The notes beneath the pieces are model-generated. The model made no database searches. It was not told the DNA's origin and worked only from the letters and a program-made list of their open reading frames with translations. A stretch of 64,000 nt of DNA from Rhizomys pruinosus (Eukaryota > Chordata > Mammalia > Rodentia > Spalacidae). Of this stretch, positions 57,401-64,000 are shown piece by piece (position 1 is the stretch's first letter; the number at the start of each line of letters is the position of its first letter). A program made the position numbers and the translations under genes. Where the stretch lies: the NCBI GenBank assembly GCA_009823505.1, contig VZQC01006678.1, forward strand, positions 293,075-357,074, written 5' to 3'.

Positions 57401-60400
57401 GGCTTAATGGGAAATGGCCCTGAGTTAGGATCGCTGGGACCCATGTAAAGCTGGATCCAGTGGCATGTGTCTGTAATCCCAGTGCCCCTATGCGAAGATG
57501 AGAAATGGAGATAGAATGGTTGCAGAAACTTAGGGGCCAGCTAGACTGGGACAGACGACGGGGACGAGCAAGGTAGGAGAGGCTGAGTGCTAACACGCCC
57601 ACACGCATGCTGTAGAACATGCCCATCTGGACGCACGGATGCACACACACACACACGTACCCCACAGAAATAAACAAAACTAATTTAATTAATTTAGGGG
57701 CTGGAGAGATGGCCCAGTGGTTAAGAGCATGTACTGCTACTGCACAGGACCCAAGTTCACCTCCCAAGCCATGTCGTGTGGCTCCCAACTGCCTATAGCT
57801 CCAGCTCCAGGGGATCTGATGCCTCCACGAGCAGCTGCACTGATGTGCAGACACTTGACTAGAAATAATAAAAATCTTTTAAAACTTGAGCAGGGCAGGG
57901 TGGGACACGCTTATAATACCAGCACTTGGGAGGCAGAGGCAGGGGGATTTCTTTTGAGTTCAAGACCAGCCTGGCCTACACAGTAAGTTCCAGGCTATAG
58001 GGAGACCCTGTCTCAAAAAGAACAACAAAAAAATTTGTTTTAAAACTTAATTTAGGGGCTGGAGAGATGGCCTAGCAGTTAAGAGCACCAACTGCTCTTA
58101 CAGAGGACCCGGGTTCGATCCCCAGCACCCACATGGTGGCCGAGAACTGTCTGAAACTCCAATTCCAGGAGAACTCCACTTCCAGGGGAATCAGACACCC
58201 TCTTCTGACCTCCGCGGCATTGCATGACACGGATGCACAAACCTGCATGCAGACAGTACATTCATACACATAAAGAAATAATAATAATAAAAAAACCCAA
58301 AAAACCCCCACTTAATTTAGCATGACAGCACTGTAGAGAACTGTGCTCTTTAATGAGCAACTCGGACCATCAGGGGTCTGACCCGCAGTAATCTATGGTA
58401 TCTCTTTTTGTTTTTGAGGTAGGGTCTCCCTGTTGCTCCAGCTGTCCCAGAACTAACTATGTAGACCAGGCTGGTCTTGAGCTCACAGAGATCCACCCGC
58501 CTCTGCCTCCCAAGTATTGGGATTAAAGATGTGGGCCAACACGCCTGGCATATCTTGTACTGACAGCCAATGCCAAGAAGAAACAATGTGTACAGTAAAA
58601 CTCACTCCCCAGTAAAAGAATGAACTATCTGCCTGGGCATCCAGATATGAGCCCACAGGCCCCCACCTCAATACCCAGGGCACCGTGCCCTCCACAGACT
58701 TTCTGACTGCCCACGTGGACTAGAAGCCTCTGTGCAGAGAGCTTCTCTGTACTGTTCCCTTTGCTGCAGCTGCACTCCAATGCACCTAATGAACTCTACT
58801 GCTGTCTTTTTCTATCTCTGGAAAATTCTTTTTTCTTTTTTCTGAGGCAGGGTCTCTTATAGCTCAGGCTGGCTACAAAATCACTATGCACCTAAGGCTG
58901 GCCTTAAACTCCAAGCTGAGGGGCCTCAGCCTCTTGGGTGCTGGAGGTAAGGCATGTGCCACCACACCCAGCTCTGTAATTCTTCCACCACCCATGTATT
59001 ACCAGCATGTCACTGCCATTTCCTGGCATGGCAAGTAGAAGGGAAGGCATCAGGCAAGAGAGAAGCAAGCTTGTGAAACCTGCACTCAGGTCAATGAAGA
59101 CAGCTATGCATTTGGAGTACTGAGTCTGTGGGCGTAGCAGGGGTGAGGCTGGAAAGGCAAGTGGAACATGAACCGGATGCTCGGCCATTTTAGAAGGAGG
59201 CTGCCTCTTCTCCTGCGCAGATTGAGGTAGTAATGGATGGCAAATATCTGGTGCTGTGGTGACAAAGAACAGAGTGTAGTGAATTTCACATTAAAAAACA
59301 AAACAAGGGGCTGAAGAGATGCTTAGTGTTTAAGAGCACCTGCTGTGGCCGGTGGTGCTCACCTTTAATCCCAGCATTTGGAAGACAGAGGCAAGCAGAT
59401 CTCTCTGAGTTCAAGGCCAGCCTGGTCTACACAGAATTCCAGAATTCCAGGGCAGCTGGATCTACAGGGAGACCCTGTCCCTCCACCCCCCAAAGTACTG
59501 CCTGCTCTTGCAGAGGACCCAGGCTCGATTCCCAGCACTTACATAGTGGATAATAACTGTCCGGAACTCCGGTTCCGGGGAAATGGAATGTCTTCTTCTG
59601 ACTCTGGTAATTTCACGACACGGTGCACTTATGCACATACAGGCCGTACACTCATACACAGAAAATAAAAAATAATAAAAAAATTAAAAAACCCAAAGAA
59701 AGAAAGAAAAAAACAAAAAAACAAAAAACAAGCTGAACAGTGCAAGCCAGTAACCCCAGCTACATGGGAGGCTGAGTCTGGAGGATACTAAGTTCAAAGC
59801 CTGCCTGCTCTACAGTATAAACTCTTTCAATCAAAAGAAGACTGGGGAGTGGCTCAGTGGCAGAGTGGTTACCTTGCATGTACTAGGTCTTGGGTTTAAT
59901 TCCCAAGACTACCAAAGAAAAACCCAAAAATGTAGTAAGCTGGGTGTGGCTGCTCATATCTATAACCCCTGCATTAGGGAGACTAGGTAGGAGGGTCAGG
60001 TGTTTGAGGCCAGCCTAAGGAACAAGAGACCCTGTCTCAACAAACCAACAAGAAAACCTCAAACCTACAGTGGGCTATTTGGGTGAGTTATGCTTTTTGC
60101 AGAGACTGAAAAATGAACCTTTGTATCTCAGTGTCCACTCAGTATTACTGTATATAGAGAGTGGTCACTATTTGTCAAAGTGGATTTATTCATGGGTCTC
60201 TCTGACAGCTAAGACCATTTTCCCATAAAGTAGTAAGTTCTAAGAAGTCACCAAAAGCCTAAAGGGACTGGGTGTCATAACCCCACTCAGTCCTTCAGTG
60301 TGAACCTGCACATCTCTCGGACCTAACATGAGAACTAAGAGGGAAACTCCTGCAGGGAGTCATTTAATCTTTTCAAAGAAGTTACTTTCATTTTACTAAA

Positions 60401-63400
60401 AGCTGCTGAGCTGGCATTGTGGTGCACGCCTTTAATCCCAGCACTTGGGAGGCAGAAGCAGGCAGATCTCTGTGAGTTCAAGGCCAGCCTGGTCTACATA
60501 GTGAGTTCCAGGCCAACTGGGGCTATAGAGAGACCCTTTTTTTTTTTTTAATTTTTATTTTTGTATGTGTATGAATGTACTGTCTGCTTGTAGGTTTGTG
60601 CACCCATGTCGTGCAATGCTGCGGAGGTCAGAAGAGGGTGTCAGATTCCCCTGGAACTGGAGTTCTCCTGGAATTGGAGTTATAGACGGTTCTTAGCTGC
60701 CATGTGGGTGCTGGGGATCGAACCTGGGTCCTCTGCAAGAGCAGTCGGTGCTCTTAACTGCTAGGCTATCTCTCCAGCCCCGAGAGACCCTATCTTAAAA
60801 AAGACAAAATAAACTGGGCATGGTGGCACATGCCTTTAATACAAGCACTTGGAAAGTAGAGGCAGGTGGATCTCTGTGAGTTCAAGGGCAGCCTGGTCTA
60901 CATAGTGAGCTCCAGGCCATCTGGGACTAAAGGGAGACCCTGTCTCAAAGAGACCAAGAAAAAAAAGACTAATAATAATAATATAATATAAAATAAAAAT
61001 AAGAAAAGCTGCGGAAAGAGATGGAGACCCAGGAGTTTAAGCGCCACCTGCTGGCAGGGTTGGCAGGTGACCAGGAGGAATCAAATCTTGAATGAGTGCC
61101 AGGGTTTGGAGGTGGAGGTACAGAGGGAAAACTGACTGGAACCTACAACCTCTCAACTAAGAAATTTCAGATGACTTTCTGAACATTCTAGCAGGGCCCC
61201 ACTTTGTGTGTTATCTGCCTCACATGCTTCTTAGAATTCAACACAATGAAGGAGATATCTATCACACTATCAGACACATAAGTACTACTCAGAAAGCTTC
61301 ACTAGACGGGCTGCGAGCATTCTCTGCTCTTGTAACGGTCTGAATTGGGTTCCTAGCACCTACATTAGGCAGCTCACAACTACCTGTAACTCTAGCTCCA
61401 CAGATCCAACATCCAACCCCTTTAGAACTCTGTGGGCACCTGTACTCATGCACATGCTCATGTGCACACACCTATATACAAACACACATAAACACATAAT
61501 TTTAAAAATTAAAATAAATGGGCATGGTGGTGCATGCTTTTAATCCTAGCACTTGGGAGGCAAAGGCAGGTGGATCTCTGTGAGTTCAAGGCCAGCCTGA
61601 TCTACTTAGCGAGTTCTAGGCCAGCTGGGAATACAGGGAGACCCTGTCTCAAAAAGACTCCTCATCCCAAAATTAATCAAAATAAACCTTTAAGGAAAAA
61701 AAAAAAGAATCCTTATTCCAGTTACATAAAGATAGAATCATCTTTAAGTAGAAAATGCAACTAATCTGTGGTTCATTTGATGATCACAACCTCCATCTTA
61801 GTGAGGCAAATCTGACTCTGAGAAGTTAGGGTGCAGGTCCAGGATCTGCCACAGGCACTGTGCTTTGAGATCTGCCGGGGTGCTCCCTCTGACAGCAGCC
61901 GGCTGGAGGCCTGCACTTGGCAACTTCCTCTCTCTAAGCTAAAAAAAAAAAAAATTGAAATATGCAAACCCACCTCACTTGTATTATGAAGAATTAAAGA
62001 AAAGGGTTTTTTTGGTCATATAGGGAAGGTTTGGGAAGAGAGGCAGAGCTGGAGATAGAACTAGAGTTAATTCATCCAGACCTAGAGATCTTCCTCTAAT
62101 CATTTTTTTTTTTTTTTTGAGACAGGGTCTCTTTTTAGCCCCAGCTGGCCTAGAACTCACTATGTAGACCAGGCTGGCCTTGAGTTTACAAAGATCTGCC
62201 TACCTCTGCTTCCCTAGTGCTGGGATTAAAGGCGTGGGCTACTACGCCTGGCTCCTCTAACAATCTTACTCTAGAAGGAAACTTCTAGATGGGATGGGGT
62301 CATCATCTGTGATTTCAGTAAGAAGGGGGGGTACTCTACAGAGCTGCTCCTACCGAACTGCACAATCAACAGGTTCCACATTTTATTTTTTAGAACTCTG
62401 GTGGAATTTGGTAGAAGTAATCTAAAAGTACATTCTTCAAATTAGGTAGCCTTTTTAGGGGAAGAGTGTCCTGGGCAGTCAATCATAGACATATTTCTAG
62501 AATGAAACATCCAAGTATTGACCTTAGCACGATAAAAGAAAGTCAACAATAGCCTCACTTAGGTTAGATTATGTTTGTTCGTTCTTTAGAGCAAGTCTCA
62601 GGCCTTATGCCCTAGCCTAGGCTGGCCTCGAGGTTATCCTTATCTTCCCGAGTGCTGGGATTACTGGAATGTGCCACCAAGACTGGCCTAAGTTAGACTT
62701 TTGTGACTGAGTTTTGGTGGCGGACTGATGAAAACTGGTTCCTGGAGTTTCTGTGTTTCAGAACTGTGTCTGTTCATAACCACAGGAGCAGCAAATCACC
62801 AGCATCTACCACGTGTTTATCATATGCCAGGTATTATGTTACCAAAACTGACTATGTGATGGCATGGTACTTTGAACACAATCACTGCACAAGTCTATAG
62901 TGTGTCAGACAGGCCACTCCCTCAGTTGGGTTGCAAGGGTTACAATCCCTGTTCAGCCAGTGAGTAGCTGAGGAACTCTGGCAAGAGAGTTAACTTCTCT
63001 ATGCCCAGTCTCCTCCTCTGGGAAACAGGATAATAATACTTAGCTCATAGGGTTGTTTTGGGGACTTAATGAGTTACTTTGTAAGAACTTTGTGGCTCAT
63101 AGCAAAGGTTGCTATTGTTTTAATTCTGCACAAGGACCAAGAAACTAAACTTGGGGAAAAGTTTATTGTAGCTGGGATATGAACTCAGGCAATCAACTGC
63201 ACAGATGCCTACCTTTTGTGCTACAGGCAGATACCCAGCAAAGACACAAAGCAGTCATTAATTTACAAAGAGAGGAAACTTAAAGACTAGTTGGAAACTG
63301 GGGGTGGTGGTGACATATACCTATAATTCTAGCACTTGGGAGGCAAGACTGTGTGTTTGTGTTTGAGTCCAGCCTGGGATACACAGAAAGTCCATGATTC

Positions 63401-64000
63401 AAGAAAACCAACCAGAGCCAGGCACACACCTTTAATCCTAGCACTTGGGAGGCAGAGGCAGGCGGATCTTTGTGAGTTCAAGGCCAGCCTGGTCTATAGA
63501 GCAAGTTCCAGGACAGCTGGGGCTACAGGGAGACCCTGTCTTGAAAAGACCAAAAAAAAAAAAAAGAAAGGAAAAGGAAAGAAAAACAACCAGCACCCTA
63601 AATCAAACCAAACCAAACCCCTTTCTGTTATTTGGAGAGAGTTGGGCTCTTCAGTTAGGTTACCTCAATTAATGCAAATGCCAACTTGCTCAACCGCTTC
63701 AACAGCTTCTATTGACCAAACAGCTAGCTTGTTTCTCATCTATTAACTGGCTTTCATTTCAGATGTGACCAGCTCCCCACTGGTCAACTCACCATCAGGG
63801 CCCTGGCGGGCAGCAGCATGCAGTGCTGTGTCCCCGTGGCGGTCCTGGTGGGCAGGGTCGGCCCCGAGACGCAGCAGCATGCACAAGGCAGGGGCATCAT
63901 GGCGGGCACAGGCCCGGTGGAGAGGTGGGGGCTGCCCAGCATCCACATCAAGGCCTGGATGTCTCTGGAGGAGGGCCTGGGCCCGGACCAGCCGTCCTGC
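44270..64000 (-). CDS. Nfkbil1: NFKBIL1, ankyrin-repeat nuclear protein (partial, 5' end outside window)
   Basis: NFKBIL1 (I-kappa-B-like) is a nuclear ankyrin-repeat protein proposed to modulate NF-kappa-B signalling and RNA processing. Visible exons on the minus strand are 64000-63793 (cut by the window edge), 45248-45027 and 44862-44270. The phases join in frame to 340 codons ending in stop. The human protein has 381 residues, so about 41 N-terminal residues lie outside. The first visible exon has the ankyrin repeats (QPPPLHRACARHDAPAL, LRLGADPAHQDRHGDTALHA). The next continues with DFFLPLLSRCPSAMGIKNKD and an acidic stretch (SAEEEEDEEAS). The last is Glu/Arg/Gln-rich (coiled-coil-like, with a Q run) and ends in the conserved GSLWRFGDVPWPCPGGGDPE, WHPDRFLQRFRSQIETWELG and LNRHAEALK-stop. 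The 18.5-kb intron between the first two visible exons holds an endogenous retrovirus and about 40 SINEs. Confidence 0.96.
45434..46075. mobile_element. B2, B1 and B2 with target-site duplications
   Basis: Plus-strand B2 (45434-45654) flanked by aaaatgtcaccatgtg at 45418-45433 and 45655-45670. A plus-strand B1 (45671-45827) follows. A minus-strand B2 (45855-46075) is flanked by acaagcagttttt (45842-45854 and 46078-46090). Confidence 0.93.
46091..47071. other. Non-repetitive intron sequence
   Basis: Nearly 1 kb of SINE-free NFKBIL1 intron with no exon or element recognised. A short TG/CA-type run lies near 46975-47005. Confidence 0.5.
47072..48136 (+). mobile_element. B2, B1, B2 and B1 SINEs
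   Basis: Plus-strand old B2 (47072-47270), B1 (47407-47555), old B2 (about 47617-47830) and B1 (47976-48136). Confidence 0.85.
48200..48602. mobile_element. B1 between two GT microsatellites, then a B1/B4-like remnant
   Basis: GT repeat (48206-48230), B1 (about 48256-48392) with an (AAAAC)n tail, GT repeat (48431-48473) and a minus-strand B1/B4-like remnant (48478-48602). The string aaagacaaggtc occurs three times (about 48238, 48418 and 48477). Confidence 0.85.
48603..49177. other. Non-repetitive intron sequence
   Basis: AT-rich NFKBIL1 intron. 48730-48810 has a weak B1-like remnant ('gtgtagcccaggctgg'). 48870-49110 resembles old LINE-derived sequence but I cannot assign it. Confidence 0.35.
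49178..49670 (+). mobile_element. Two B2 SINEs
   Basis: Plus-strand B2 (49178-49400, shorter subfamily) and an older plus-strand B2 (49465-49670). Confidence 0.9.
49893..50400. mobile_element. Three B1 SINEs
   Basis: Minus-strand B1 (49893-50033, internally deleted), minus-strand B1 (50078-50238) and plus-strand B1 (50258-50400). Confidence 0.88.
50401..50961. other. Flank of the endogenous retrovirus
   Basis: Contains a B2-head fragment (about 50468-50545) and a B1 remnant (50580-50660), then unique sequence up to the predicted 5' LTR. Confidence 0.4.
50962..52326 (+). mobile_element. 5' LTR of the endogenous retrovirus, with nested SINEs
   Basis: Starts tgacag and ends near ggaaca. It shares with the 3' LTR, in the same order, 'actgtagagaa', 'ttaatgagca', 'gccaagaagaaacaa'-like, 'cagtaaaa', 'gactgcccac', the U5-like 'gctgca...ctgcantgcacctaat' and 'tctggtaaattcttttt'. 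A polyadenylation signal aataaa is at 51802-51807. Confidence 0.75.
51238..51490 (-). mobile_element. B2 SINE nested in the 5' LTR
   Basis: Longer-subfamily minus-strand B2 with target-site duplication agaattctattaactt at 51222-51237 and 51491-51506. Confidence 0.94.
52331..52352 (+). other. Possible degenerate primer-binding site
   Basis: Directly after the 5' LTR end, tggtggtgggatctgggaa loosely resembles the TGG...GGGA pattern of retroviral tRNA primer-binding sites. The position is right but the sequence is too degraded to name the tRNA. Confidence 0.35.
53256..54281. other. Unassigned internal retroviral sequence
   Basis: Mostly unique internal sequence including a C/T-rich tract (53860-53950). 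No coding domain recognised. Confidence 0.35.
54958..55052. repeat. ~48-bp direct duplication
   Basis: Two copies of 'caggtagacagagc...ggagagcagnactgctgtc tgagaacag' follow one another in the internal retroviral region. Confidence 0.9.
56740..57130 (+). pseudogene. Degenerate retroviral env transmembrane (TM) segment
   Basis: A plus-strand frame shows a short post-disulfide-loop region, a hydrophobic membrane span ending in the hallmark FGPC (about 56897), and downstream, in a shifted frame, LVQLV and FKLQMVL, which fit the cytoplasmic start of class I ERV Env proteins. An in-frame stop lies upstream of the span and a frameshift plus stop follow FGPC. It is a broken relic that cannot encode a full protein. 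Identification rests on short motifs. Confidence 0.65.
58323..59028 (+). mobile_element. 3' LTR of the endogenous retrovirus, with nested B1 copies
   Basis: Starts tgacag and ends near ggca. It is interrupted by minus-strand B1 sequences (about 58405-58550 and 58830-58975). Its polyadenylation signal position reads aatgaa, a mutated form of the 5' LTR aataaa. Confidence 0.72.
59307..59670 (+). mobile_element. B2 SINE split by a B1
   Basis: B2 head (59307-59341), then a plus-strand B1 (59343-59488), then the rest of the B2 (59490-59670). Confidence 0.85.
59725..60050 (+). mobile_element. B1-like, ID and B1-like remnants
   Basis: Old plus-strand B1-like sequence (59725-59830), an ID-type tRNA-derived element (59840-59925, 'gtggctcagtggcagagtgg') and a further B1-like part. 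Together they may be one or two B4 elements. Confidence 0.65.
60405..60805 (+). mobile_element. B1 SINE split by a minus-strand B2
   Basis: Plus-strand B1 (60405-60537 and 60781-60805) interrupted by a minus-strand longer-subfamily B2 (60539-60780). The B1 sequence gagagaccc is duplicated at both junctions. Confidence 0.94.
60812..61690 (+). mobile_element. B1, B3-like and B1 SINEs
   Basis: Plus-strand B1 (60812-60965), unique sequence, a B3-like element (about 61297-61500) and B1 (61518-61655). Confidence 0.8.
62102..62688 (-). mobile_element. B1 and an older B1/B4-like SINE
   Basis: Minus-strand B1 (62102-62252) and an older minus-strand element (about 62568-62688) ending 'gggattactggaatgtgcca'. 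The sequence between them is unique. Confidence 0.8.
62935..63125 (+). mobile_element. MIR (ancient mammalian SINE)
   Basis: Plus-strand matches to the MIR core and 3' part: 'gccagtgagtagctgagg', 'gttaacttctctatgcccag', 'aacaggataataatactta', 'ctcatagggttgtt' and 'taatgagtta'. It predates the rodent SINEs around it. Confidence 0.88.
63300..63560 (+). mobile_element. Diverged B1 and young B1
   Basis: An old plus-strand B1 (about 63300-63410) followed by a young one (63412-63560) just upstream, in genomic coordinates, of the NFKBIL1 ankyrin exon. Confidence 0.88.

Larger units (their letters stand above)
50962..59028 (+). mobile_element. Eroded class I (gammaretrovirus-like) endogenous retrovirus
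   Basis: Two related LTRs in the same orientation (50962-52326 with SINE insertions, and 58323-59028) bracket about 6 kb of internal sequence. A degenerate env transmembrane segment near its 3' end fixes the orientation as plus, antisense to NFKBIL1. SINEs inserted after integration include B2 at 50995-51222, 51238-51490 and 52020-52248 and B1 at 51850-52007 in the 5' LTR. Internal insertions are B2 at 53031-53255, B1 at 54282-54429, 54726-54880 and 55539-55698, a B2 split by a B1 at 55160-55535, a B4-like element at 57383-57680, B2 at 57697-57880, B1 at 57890-58030 and B2 at 58054-58300. No intact gag, pol or env frame remains. Gag and pol regions were not recognisable to me. Confidence 0.72.

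Overview
The window is genomic DNA from a muroid rodent. It is crowded with B1, B2, B3 and B4/ID SINEs, and it carries the tumour-necrosis-factor cluster of the MHC class III region. The B2 copies end in a tail reading '...gcatgcagacagtacattcatacacat', which differs from the Mus and Rattus B2 forms I know, and the TNF and LTA proteins differ from mouse at many sites. I therefore place it in a muroid lineage other than Mus or Rattus but cannot name the species.

Gene order from left to right is LST1 (minus, 511-3303), LTB (plus, 10171-11769), TNF (minus, 15177-16939), LTA (minus, 19496-20392) and NFKBIL1 (minus, 44270 to beyond the right edge). This is the conserved mammalian order read in reverse. 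All five genes were resolved exon by exon from conserved protein motifs and GT/AG boundaries, and every visible reading frame is open. LTB, TNF and LTA encode the ligands of the LT-beta receptor and the TNF receptors. LST1 is a small myeloid membrane adaptor. NFKBIL1 is an ankyrin-repeat nuclear protein. The TNF promoter (TATA, CRE/kappa-B3, distal kappa-B sites) and the TNF 3' UTR (AU-rich element plus a constitutive decay element) are recognisably conserved.

The 23-kb interval between LTA and NFKBIL1 is the accessory part. It holds parts of a tandem unit of about 4.1 kb, one copy set clean (32403-37157) and one base-noisy (about 20770-26449). There are four single-N joins and two larger N gaps, so part of this structure may be an assembly artefact. 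Between the two copy sets lies a non-repetitive island with an IRF/NF-kappa-B motif cluster (29340-29520), a candidate for the distal TNF/LT enhancer.

The large NFKBIL1 intron between the last ankyrin exon and the next exon (45249-63792) contains an eroded class I endogenous retrovirus (about 50962-59028). It has two recognisable LTRs, a degenerate env transmembrane segment and many later SINE insertions. Most remaining sequence is SINEs, often nested inside one another with visible target-site duplications, plus microsatellites.
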